This document shows, piece after piece, positions 50,258 through 62,300 of a stretch of 64,000 nt of DNA. Position numbers and translations under genes: made by a program. Location of the stretch: contig NC_071331.1 in assembly GCF_010183535.1 (NCBI RefSeq), forward strand, positions 25,358,001 to 25,422,000. Reading direction: 5' to 3'. The DNA comes from Caenorhabditis remanei (lineage: Eukaryota; Nematoda; Chromadorea; Rhabditida; Rhabditidae). The notes beneath the pieces were generated by a model, which made no database searches, had not been told where the DNA came from, and saw only the letters and a list, made by a program, of their open reading frames with translations. Numbering within the stretch: position 1 is the first letter of the stretch; each line of letters opens with the position of its first letter.

Positions 50258-53200
50258 ATGTCTGATGATGATGAAGAAGTAATCGTGCCCGCGGCTCCCG
50301 TCACTGTAGACGAAATGAGAGCAGCTGAGAATCAAGTACGGGCGGTCATGCAATTCATACCAATCAAGGAGTGAGTTTTTTTTAAATTTTTGAGTACTAC
50401 TGAAAGAAATATTTCCAGAAAACACGTACTTTTCGATCGCGACGAGCCAGTTCAACATCGAGTACGTATCAACGGCACGGTATCCAGAACAGCAGTAGCG
50501 GAGGAAACTCCCTACCGCCTATCCAAAATGACAATCTCGCGAGGGGAAGATTTGAGATTTTCGGTTGTGCAAGAGGGCTCTACGGACACTTATGAATGGA
50601 TTCTACACGCAGACATAACGCATAAATCAAAGCTTGATCAATCGGGAAATGTGGTGGAAACGAAACAGACGACAGTGTTACCTGGGGCTAAACTAGATCG
50701 ATTGGGCATTTTGATTCAGTTTTATACGGAAAAGTCGACGTGTCAATTTCAGAAGTTGACGATTAAGGTTGGTTTGGATTAATTCAAACTTATATTTATT
50801 CTGTAGAAGTCCCTATAGGTTGACATTAAAGACCCATACAGTACTGTGCAAAAATATACTAACTTCGATCGTTTTCAGTGGAAATTATCCAACTTTGAGA
50901 GTGTGTCATGGTAATTCTGATTGTCACACCTTGTAGTTTTTAATGGACCGTAGGGATAAAAATAGGGGTCCATTTTTGTAGTTGACCACTTTTTTGTACC
51001 AGCACTCCCTAGCAAGTTACATATGGACAAAATAATTTCTCCCTCAAATAGACCAGTTCCAGTGCAAAACAGTGCGATTTTTGAGCTGTTGTTTTTAAAC
51101 GACCATAACCCTTTAGAGATTGTCCCTACAAAAAAGTTACATGTTTCCAGGGATACCCTCAAATATGGCCAGCCGGTAAACGGCTCAATGTCAGGCAGCT
51201 CGCTATGGAGCTCCCTCACAACGAAAATTTTAATACAGTATTGTTCAACGTCTTCCGCTCGATTCGTAGAGCATCAGTGGAAGAGGTTTCATTGAACGTA
51301 TCGGCGGCAGTATTTGTGCATATTGGAAAGGATAAATTGGTAAGATTCCCTAACGTCTTTAGAGCTTTCTTATACACAATTGTTGTTTCCAGCTGAAAAG
51401 ACCAGCTCTCCACTTGACACTCGACAAGTTTCATATCCAAGCAATTAGAGATATCCAAACAAAATGGTGTAGTTTATCAGTGGGCAGCAAACTTCTGCCA
51501 AAGGAGGACTGGAAAGAATTACTTGAGGTGAGTCTAGAAGAGATACAGAGAAGCTAGAGCGTCTTGTTATCTGCGCTCCCTTCCTTCATCTTTGAAGGTG
51601 TATATCTTAAAAGTTAGACATGCTATTAAATTTTTTCTATAACAATCATAATTATGTATTTGATTTCAGTACTACCTCACAAAGAAGCAAGCAGGTTGGT
51701 TTCTGCAAATCGAGTTGGACATTCACCCTTATCTTTCGCTTCATCAACTTGCAGCGGAATTCAATTGGGAGCTGAGAAGATTTAAGGATAAGTGAGTCGA
51801 TATCCGGATTGACAGACATACTTACTTTGGTTTAACAGGGTATGCTGCCATCAAGTAGCTCGAAATAACACTGAAGTAGTTCTCTACTTTGAAAACAACT
51901 ACGTAGTACTCGAAACGGTGAATCCGGGAGCAGTAGGGTAGGTTAAAAAATAGAGGGTTAAAAACAATTAATCTATTCATTTTTTAAGAAAACCATTACC
52001 AAAACGCTTCAATTTGGAAATTATGAACAAGATTATCGCTCATCTTCCTATTATTGAAAGGTAGGTAGAAATGTTGGCTGTTTCGACAAAGAATTGTCTT
52101 TTGGAAATTAAATGGTTTTTTCTCAAAGAATGGCCCTTTGACGGGAAACAAATTTTTTAGTGGTCTTTTGCTAAAACTTTGTGTTTTTCATGTTATTGGA
52201 CTGTTTCATCAATGGTTTGAGTGTGAACTCTAAGGTCCGTGAGGTTTCCGGTCATAAGTTTGAGTTTGAGGAGCTGATGATTACTGCTTTTTTAGGTGTG
52301 AAAAATGCCCAAAAATGCCCAAAGCTAATGATTCATTTGATTTTAGATACTTAGATAACCAGACAGTTGCTTAAGCTCTTAGAAGTAGTGACCATACATA
52401 TTGACAAAGGGACTTCAGAACTTGTTTCATTCTTTGAGCTAGGCACCATTCTTTGCCGATACAGCCGAAATGTTTTCAAACAAAAATATGTATTTAATTT
52501 CAGAGACATGATAAAAAATGACTTGTTCTGGGAAGCGGACATCCCTTCTGTTTACGACGCCATCCTTGTGAATTTTAATAAATTGGAACTTCAGATTGAG
52601 AAAGACGTTGAAAAGGTTGACAGTGAACTGGCGGCTTGTCGTAGATTGGAAACGTTGTTCAAGCATCCGAAGACCATTACGGACAGCTTGATAATCTATG
52701 TAAGCTGGGTGTGGTTGTTCAGAACAATTTTTGATTTAGACAGTTTAGAAGTGCGCACTTTCATGTTCTCTGTACTTTTAGCTCAGAGGGCTTAAAAGTT
52801 GTGAGCTTGTTAGAAAAGGAATTTTTTCAGAGCTACTCCGAGCATTTCCTGAACCTTCCAAGCATAATCAATGTTCGTATCTTGATTCTGATCCATCACG
52901 ATCCGTATCCGAAGGAGTTTTTTGGAAAGTTCAACGGCGTACAGACACTTTACTACGCCTCGTTAGAAAGTATAAAAAATGTACAAGCCTTGGTAAGTTG
53001 ATTTAAGCTGAAACCTACGACAAGTCATTACTCACTTTTAATTACAGAATTGCAAGATCGATTATGAGAGTCCATCTAGGCAAATTCCTCGTGAAGCTAT
53101 GAACCAGCTAAGAAACAATCTGAAAAAGCAGCTGGAGGAAGATGATAAAATCGTTGGTTGCAATTGTGACAACTGTGTCGAGTGCATCAGCAGAGGCCAC

Positions 53201-54106
53201 TATGAACAGTTGAAAGAAAATCCAGAGGTCCACGGCGAAGATAACCCAGAAACCGTTGATCTCAATTCTGAACACCATAATGAGCCCATCAACGAAGATC
53301 ACTATGAGGAGGAGCACACTGAAGAAGAGAATGAAATCGTTGATTGCATTTTTGACAACTGCGTCGAGAGCATCAACGGCGGCCACTCTGGGCAGCTAGA
53401 TGAGAATCCAGAGGTCCACAGCAAAGATAAACCAAAAATTGCCGGCTGCATCTGTGACAAATGTGTCAAGCAAACGACTATCGACGAGCCACAAGAAAAT
53501 CCCGAGGGCTATAATGAGGCTAACACAGAAACCTATGCTCCTACTTTTGCACACGACCTAGATAGATCCCGTTCCCCCACGCCGGTTTACACACGTTCAG
53601 GATCCCCATGGCTCGAAGAACTGCAAAGCGATGAGCCATCTGCTAAACGATCACGCTTGGAGCGATCGGATAATCAACCTAGATACCGCCATAAAGGTTC
53701 AAAATCTCAAAGTCCGCAAAGATCTGGCAGCATGGAGATAGTTGAAAACTCCCAGAAGGTTCCTCCAAGTATTCCAAAACCCATCGAATCGCCTGTTCCC
53801 ACTCCAAACCCTGCTATCCCGGAGCTATTTGACGTCAACCTACTAGACCTGGAGCTTCCTGCAAGTATTCCAAGATTCTTAGAAGAGCCACCAGTTTTCA
53901 CTCAACCGGAACTACTTGAAGACAATCTAGGCACACTTGCTTTGGAGCTTCCTACGAGTATTCCAAGATTCATTGAGGAGCCTTTACCAGTTTGTGTTCC
54001 ACGTTACCAGTTTGTGTTCCACAACCATCAGGGATCAGCCAATACTGAAGAATGCTTCTCTCCAATTTATAGCAACAACCCGGAGGAGGAGTATTGGGAG
54101 CACTAA
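50258..54106 (+). CDS. Unrecognised 831-residue protein with F-box-like segment and Cys repeats
   Basis: This is a ten-exon gene. Exons are 50258-50370, 50419-50767, 51151-51339, 51393-51527, 51670-51791, 51839-51937, 51989-52060, 52504-52699, 52831-52992 and 53048-54106 (2,496 nt, all phases consistent). A TTTTAG acceptor 20 nt before the ATG suggests trans-splicing. The acidic start ('MSDDDEEVIVP') is followed by about 290 residues of mixed alpha/beta sequence with regular hydrophobic spacing. A short segment 'PKRFNLEIMNKIIAHLPIIER' (about 340-360) resembles the core of an F-box; that is a weak guess. After a helical region come three Cys motifs ('CNCDNCVEC', 'CIFDNCVES', 'CICDKCVKQ') about 60 and 40 residues apart, then an SR/RS-like basic stretch ('AKRSRLERS') and two Pro-rich copies of a LELPxSIPRF(L/I)EEP motif. 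Possibly nuclear. I do not know the family. Confidence 0.8.
50835..51148. repeat. Tc1/mariner-like MITE remnant in an intron
   Basis: ATACAGTACTGTGCAAAAATA, then TCCAACTTTGAGAGTGTGTCATGG, then CCCTAGCAAG share order and wording with the MITE at 1501-1961. The right end is not clear, so this copy is probably incomplete or diverged. It fills most of intron 2 of the 831-residue gene. Confidence 0.55.
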
Positions 54107-56363
54107 ACCTGTCTAGCCATTTAATTTGGCCCTCATTTTCAGGTCATCATTTCCGGTTCCCTGTTTTCTTATCGTAAATTTTTCTGTCTATGGTACTTAT
54201 ATCATCTATATGGGTTCTTCAATTGTTTCCTAAATCCCGATTGTCTTCCTGAATTCCCTCCACTCTCCTTTAAGCATTCCTGTCCTCATCTGTCTTACTT
54301 TTGGTCTACAAACATTTTTTGAATCCTGATTGTCTTATTACTTCTCCCGTTGCTTAACCTATACCTCCCTTTTTTGATATCCTTTATTCCTTCTTTTTTT
54401 TTCAACTTTAAAAAATCGTATTCCTTTCCTGAAATTTTCCGCATTTTTCAAGTTTCACAGCTTCATTATCTCTTTAAACGCAACATTTCCCAAATTTAAA
54501 TGTTAGCTGTCCTCGGATCCAATGTTTTTTTTTTTAATTTCACCTATACATTTCTCATTGGCGCTTCTCGACCCATCTTCACCCGTTTCTACAAAAAATT
54601 AAAGTTAAGTCCTTATTTTCATCGAATATTTTCTAACATTGTTAAGCCTATTAACGAGATCCTCTGTCCCGTTTTCCAGTTTTCTTGCTTTATCAATTTA
54701 TTAACACCTACATTTTTCAATGCTTCCTTCTCATGGCTTTTTACAAACTTCCCCTTCAATATATACTGCGCTTTTCTACCCATCATCACACATTCTTCTA
54801 TTGACTCTCATGTCAAAAAATACAAGTTCTCTAACTGATCCTGATAAATCATATCCAACAGCTATATTTCCTATAATTAGCTGTCTTCGTGTTGAATGTT
54901 TTTGTTTTCACCTAATGTTTAACTAATTCTTGACTTTTATTCTTTCAAGCACGTTTTTTGGCGCTCCTCTCACTGTTTTTTTAAGTTGTTCGAAACCTTT
55001 CAACTTGGTTTTCATTCTTATCATCTTGATCCATTCCTTCAATTCAATCCCCTATTTCTTTTCATGCCACCAACTAATTTTCTGATATGAACGCTCCTCG
55101 GACACATCTTTACCCAATTTTGAAATGTTTCTCCTCAAAAACTATGACACTTTCTTATATTTCATTCTATCTAATTGTAAATTAATATTATCTTTTTTTT
55201 CTGCCCACTGTGGAACACTTGGGATCATGATCTCAGTTCCCCTTTCATTTATTTCATCTTGTCCCAATGCAGTATCTTTATTTCGCTTTCAGTGTGATTG
55301 ATTATCCATTTATCCATTACACACCTGAAAATCCTCTCTTTGTGATATTTTGTTATTTTTTTCTGCTTTTTTCTCAGCAACTGATAATTTTTAAGCAATA
55401 ATTGCTAGTAACCTCCCACATTCCTAGATAACACCCATTCTGAATTGTAAGCTGTAACTATGACCCTCTGATTTTCGACTTCTCCCTATTTCTTCAACCG
55501 ATTCATTTTTGCATAATCAAAAAAATTCCCAACTCCTTGTCAATTTCGTTCGTTTGCCCCCCTCATTTGTGATAATTGACATGTCTTCATAACGATTGAT
55601 GCAATAAACGTATTTATTTGGAAAAAATGTGTTCAAGCTTGAATCTAGGGGAAGATTTATAGGTTAAATTAAAATGTTACATTTATTGATTGGTAGAATA
55701 CAGAAAAGTGACTCGAGGTCAGGTAAAGTCCTTCAAGAGACAAAATCTGATAAGTACAATCGGGTAGGTTATAGCTGTACTTTAACAAAATCTCGTCAGG
55801 CATTTCAGTTTTTATTACAGCAGTAGTGATAAGCCTTCATAAACATCGTTTCTGGAAAAGGGCAGTTCCAAAAATTGCTGAGTGAGCATTAGTTGACCAT
55901 TCTGCAAAAACCAAGTTCCTTATCTACTGTCAATATTCTGTTGTTTCAGACAACCTTCCCTCTTTATATACAAATAGGTGTGCCATCTCCTCCCATCCTA
56001 AGTTTTCTTACTGATAAGTACGTGCGAATGACTCGATCAAATAAACAGAATGATAATCGATTGGAGCTCCAAAACTTTTTTCTGCAAAAATATGTACACT
56101 GTAATGTGTGTGTAAGCTTGCTGTACCGCATATCCCAAAATGTTTGGTTTCAGTGATTTTGAGATAATAAGATATTCCTGTGAGAAACGGGTGCCGCCGC
56201 CACCGCCGTAGGTCAAATTAGTACTTTCTCGCGGGCGAGGGAAGAGCATTTACAAATATTTGTTCACCTTCTTTTCGATTTTCCCTCTTTCTCTGCGACT
56301 CTATCTCTTTTCTCTTTAGATTTTAGTTTTTAGTTTTCCCATACTGTCTGCCGAGTTGGAGTA
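54107..56363. other. 2.3-kb pyrimidine-rich spacer or long 3' UTR
   Basis: The plus strand is strongly T/C-rich from 54160 to 55600, with a usable poly-A signal AATAAA at about 55600-55605 near its end. It may be a long 3' UTR of the 831-residue gene. The open frame at 54500-54838 is explained by composition. A GCCGCCGCCACCGCCG run lies near 56194. No gene seen. Confidence 0.4.
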
Positions 56364-59300
56364 ATGGAACCATCGACTTCGGAGTTTGCTATTGATGTGA
56401 GTTCTGAGCTTGAAAAATCTAGAGAAATAAATTTGGTACATTTCTCGACGTACTTTGTCACGTTGACCGGTCTATATTCAAATTTTCACAACATTTTCCC
56501 ATTTTCACTCAATTTTGAGTCGTATTTCCAGTTTATTGGAATAATCTCCAACGAAAACTACTCGGGACTTGATGACTTTGGACGCACCGACTTTTTGAGG
56601 ATCTATGACAAGGCGAAGGTAAGATTTTTTTTTCTTTTTTTTTTTTTCGAAAAAAACAAGATTTTCCCTAAAATTGTGCGATTGATAGTGATATCGGTTA
56701 TGCGCCATAACTTCATGACCTTACCTCAGTCCACTCATCTCTTTGTAGCCAAGATAATTTTTGCTGTTCTTGAGTACCTTGATTTTCTGACTACACGAGT
56801 TTGCTGTCTTTAAAGACGTATATTTGAAAACCTACTTGATCTTTCAAAAAGATATCACCTACAAAATTGTTCAACATAAAATTTTACACATTTTACATGT
56901 TACCAATGTTTCAATAGCTTGAGATATAATTCTAGCTCTTATATATCTCTAGCCTCCAGAACTATCAAAAAGTTATCAACTACAAAAATGTAGCTCTGGA
57001 CATACTCTTTCCAACCAATATAATTTTGAACCATTTTGACTTCTAGGGATTTCGTGACTGGATCTTAAACTAACACTACTTTAAACTTAAGAAAATATTT
57101 TCTGCACAATCAATGTATATTTGGAAAATTCCTGACTTCCTCTCGCTTCTCCCAGAAATCCAACTCCATCAAAACCGTGACCAACCTCGATGTGAACTTC
57201 CGATCGTTTGCTCTACAAGTTCTACATGATAAAATTGTGGTTGTCGACAGGAAAACTGTAAGCTATAAATAATTAATGGTTTTTGGTCACTCCACCATTG
57301 TTTACCTTGGTTTGGTAAACTAAAGAATAAATAAAAGTATTGGAACACTAGACTCTTTTATTGAAACTTTCTAATCTTGAATTTCAGAAAAAATGTCCAT
57401 TCGAGGTGTCGATCCCACTAATATTCTCGTGCGGATCGTTGTCGGAGGACGGTTTGGTGTTGTTCACGTTCAACATTGCTCCGTATCAGGGGAATCTGAA
57501 TTACCGGGATCTGTTAGTTTTGGCACTTCCGGATGAGGTACAGTTCTGTAATTTTTGGCTTCACAAACAGTTTTTGTTCAGAAAACAGCGGAGAAGCTAT
57601 CAGAAGAATTGAATTCGAAATTTGCTCGCTTCGCCGAACAACAACTTCAGACTGCTTCGCGTGAGTCTTTGATTTCTTTTTTCATTTTTTTTGTTGTGTG
57701 AATTTCCAATTTTGACATTCATTAAAAATGTATTAAAATCGGGAAAAGGGGAAGTTTTGGCTGAGAATAGAACTGACTAAGGAAGGCTCCCGAGTGACCG
57801 TGGAGTTATAGGACGTCCTTTTTATCATTGGAATGCTGAGAGCACGCTGATTCGAAACATATATATTCAGTTTTTGCCCTACAAAAATGTAGCTCTAGAC
57901 ATGCTTTTTCCAATCAATATTGAACCATTTTGACTCCAATTTCGGCTCTTATAGCGACGCCCGTTCTTGAAATATAATTGTCCAAAGTTTAAGTTAGCTC
58001 CTCTATGTCTCTGGATTCATATCTCTTCACCCTCAATAGCTATCAAAAAATGGAATATTACAAAAATGTAGCTCTACTCCTACTCAACACAGTCCATATA
58101 ATTTTTGACCCCCCACGATTCCAATTAACATTGTTTGATCTTCCCCTCCCTTATCATCATTACCTATCATCAATTATACATCTGAATTCGAACAAACCCA
58201 TACCGAAATCGGGGTGTTGTTGACCATCAAGTATCCTTTCTTCTTCATATATCAAGACATTCCCACCTTCTTTGCTTCTCTATCCACATTCCAATCGGTA
58301 CACACTATTTCGTTCTTTTCCTCGAGAGAGAGAGTTCTTTGTGTCTCTCTCCTCCTTTTCTCATACATCACAGAAACTTTCGTCTTTTCTCTCTTTTCTT
58401 ATTTTTTCACGTTTTTTTTTGCATTTTTTTGCAGTTTTGAGGAGTAATTTGGAGAGTTTAGCTAATTAGAAGTGAACTTTTTAAAATTTCAGCTAATTTC
58501 GATTAGAAATTGACTAATTTGTGTGTGGTTCCTTAGATCATTATCATTTTGAAAAAATCTTCACCCAATTTTTGTTTTTAGGCAAATCAAAACCCTAGAG
58601 AAAATTCTCAATTTTTGTCTTTAAAAATTCTCAAAGTTTTTAAAACCACTTTAAAATTATGTTTTGCCACAAAATTATTAATTCTGAAGATCTGTAACGG
58701 CAGCCACTATGGTCCCGTTATTTTGAATTTATGTTTTTGTGTAGATTAAGTCTAGGGCTACATTTTTGTAGTTGACAACTTTTTTATAGCTATTGAGGAT
58801 TTGGAGATATGATAGACGCAGAGAAGCAAGGGCGTCTCGTTTCGCTCTCCTTCTCTCTTCGCTCTCTTTCTCTCTTTACTTTCAACGTTAATATCTCAAG
58901 AACCGGTAGTAATGTCAAAAAGTTATTCATTGCATAACTAATCACTGTAAAATTCTACATATGTTGCTATAAAGCAATTTTTGATAACTATAAAACTCAC
59001 TGAGATATAAGCCTTTTAAAAGTTAAAGGAGAGAGAAACACTTTGAACGCGTATATCTCCCTAGCCTTTAGTGCTATCAAGAAGTTGTAAACTAACAAAA
59101 TATGAAGAATTTTATGCTAATAATTTTGAAAGTTAACAATTTTTTGGTCGCACCGCCTGTTTTTGAGATATAAGTCTTCTAAGTTGCGATGTGAAGGAGT
59201 GCGCGGAGACAACGAGACACTCTTGCTTCTCTACGTCTATCATATCTCTCCACCCTCAACTCCTTTCAAAAAATGGTCAATTACAAACATGTACCATTAT

Positions 59301-62300
59301 AAACTTGGCACAATTTGAAACCCACCCCGTCTCTATAATCCCCCTCTAGACAGTGTCCAAAACCAGTTCTCCCTTCCCCCTCTCGCTCACCCTGCTGCCC
59401 CATCCAATTTTATTGCCGTTTTCCAAACTTTTAAACCCTTCCAAACCTATCCTTTGCAAAACTTCATAAATACATTTTGTATGATATCAAAGGCCGCTAA
59501 TCCGCAATCCGTGCCATAAAAAAAGAACTTTGGAATTTTTTTTAGTTGCAACCCAACAATAACATGTTTTGATGTGGCGGCGACAAGACTAAATCGAAAT
59601 GTTTGTATTTCTTTCTTTTTTTGAGTAGTCGGAAGTTAGTTGGGGGGACATCAGAGAGATGGCTAGTTTTCCAGTTTTACTCTCTCTAGTTCTCTGCGTA
59701 TCTCACTCTCTCGTCGTTCCTATTGTTAGAGGGGGGAACAGAGACATACAATTAGACCACTGATAATAATCATAAGACTTGTCAATTTATTTGGTTGTTA
59801 CTGGGGCGCCTAAGACGCGTTTATGAAACCTTAAACGCGCCTGGTACGCCAGATCCCTTTAGTTCCCGACTGGAGTGTGTTTGACGCGTTTTTAAATTTT
59901 AAACTTGAATCTCAATTATTTACTAAACAATGTCTTCATTTCAGGCCACACAAAATCGTTGTCTTCATTGGAAGCGTGAGTTTTCTTCTTTTTTCAAATT
60001 TTAAGTATGAGAATTAAACTTTCAAAATTTATAGCTTTCATTTAAGCTAGAAACCGTTAATTTTGGATAATTTGGAGCCCAGTCAATTTTTTCGTACAAA
60101 AAGTTTTTAGCACATTCTGAGATGTTGCCATCATGTGTATAGTAGACTAAACTCTTAAAATTTATATTGGTTGTGTAGATCACACCTATGGTTAATTTTT
60201 GGTAATTGACAACTTTTTGATAGGTATTGAGGGTAGAGAGATATAAGAAGCGCAGGGACTCGGTAAACTCGTTCAACTTTCTGCAGCATGTCTGCCGACT
60301 TTCTGCAGCATCTCTGGCGACAGTATGTAAACCATCAACAGAGAGTTTATTTATTTATTTATTTATTTATTGAATACGATCTCGAGTATCGTGAAAGTAA
60401 GAAAAGAAAAGAATATACAGAAAATATGAGCATCAGGGGAGGAGTTAGACGGGATGTTAAATGCCAAGAAAAAGACAAAAGAATAGCTATCGTAGTGGGA
60501 TCAGTTAGGAGAGATGGGCGGTCGGTCAGAGCTGATGGCAACGCGGCTAAGTGTGCGGTGAATAAAGAAGTTGCGCCTAGTTTTAGTTTTTCCTGCTTTC
60601 CAGTGGAATGTGTTGTTACTGCGTGTTTTAGTGAATGTGTTGGTCGTGAAGAAGTCTTCAGTGTTAATATCAATTTTGCCTAGTTGCATTTTGAGAATCA
60701 TTTTGTAGTCTGTTGTTTGTCTGCGGTGCTCCAGAGAGGCTAGGCCATATTTGTCGTTACGTTGATTGGCTGACAAGTAGTCCGGGTCGGATGGTGTAAG
60801 ATACCTCCCGATCTGTCTGCTGAGGAGGCGGCGTGTGAACGAATTTTGAATAGATTCAATTGCCCTGATATCGCATTTTTTGTACGGGCTGCTTACTTCC
60901 GTTCCATACTCTAGAACTGGTCTAATGAAGGTTTTATACAAAAGAGTCATGATTTTAGAGTCTTTACTATTGTATTTAGTAAATATTTGGGAGACGAGGA
61001 ATTTAGCTGCGTTGGTGGCCTTGTGCCAATGTTCACTGAAGTCAAGTTTGGGGCTTATGAGGAACCCAAGATCTCTTATCAGTGTTTTCTGACCAACAGT
61101 AATACCGTCTATAGTGTAGGTATTCATAGCTCTTCTGTTGCCTAGGGTAATGCATTCGGTTTTACTATTGTTCAAGTCTAATTTTGCTTTTTTGGACCAT
61201 AGAATTACAGAATCTATAGCTAATTGGAGACGATTAGGAAGAGAGTTAGAATCTGAGTTGGAGAAGGAGGCATAAATTTTTAGGTCGTCTGCAAACTGAC
61301 GGCATTTGACTCCAGGTGGTAACGTTTTTGGGACATCATTGACGAAAATGCCGAAAAGAATGGGGGATAGGACTGAACCTTGCGGGACTCCGCATAGTGC
61401 CTTACGTTTAGCTGAATATGATGCTGAATATGAAGAGTTGCCAAAGATGCTGCAGAAAGTCGGCAGACATGCTGTAGAAAGTGAAGCCAATCCTTCATTA
61501 AACCCTCCCAATATTACGAAACAATGAAATGAAAAACAATTTATTAAATTAAAGAGTTTTATTAAATTAAATTAAAGAGACAATTAAAAAATGAAATATA
61601 CGAGTCATCAGAGTGATTTCATCCATGAATATTCGTGGGACACATTAACATAAACCTGTAGAAGTACTTGAGAGTTTGTTCCTTCAAGCGAATCTGAAAA
61701 TATTTTTTGTTTTGAATATAAGAAACAATTCCTCACTTGTTCACCATGGCCTATCGAATGCAGTCGTTTCACTCCTTTTCCGATTAATCTGCAAGAAAAA
61801 AATGTTGGTTTTTGTGGGGAGACTGTTTTTAATTTAGTCATGTGTGCGAGCATACTTGCGAGCAGTTTTCAAAGCATTATGTGTCTGACCGCGGGTCTGT
61901 ACACTCATTTACATTTTTTCAAAATTGGATTTCAATACATACAAATACAATACTTGTCCAGAAACCGCACCTTTTTAGCAAAAAAAACCGTCTTTCTGTG
62001 AGATATCTGTGAGTTTGCCAGAAATATTTCGACCTTCGTAACGTCAAACTGTGTATGTTTCGCCCAAACAATATAATTTTCCAGGGATAGATTTTTAGAG
62101 AAAATACGATTATAAACTCGTAAAAATGACTATATTGTTGTGTACTTTTTTCTTTTATTACTCCGTATTTGTAAACCGTGATATTCTCACATCCCTTTTG
62201 AATATTTACCTCATTTTCCTGTGACTACCAGTTACAGCTGGAATATGATCATATGTATCTCCACTGATACCCGGCCCTTTCACCGCTCCAACTAGCACCG

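Noticed and set aside
54500..54838. 112-codon plus-strand frame after the 831-residue gene
   Set aside because: The whole 54.1-55.6 kb stretch is T/C-rich and gives Phe/Ser/Leu frames by composition; it is more likely 3' UTR or spacer.
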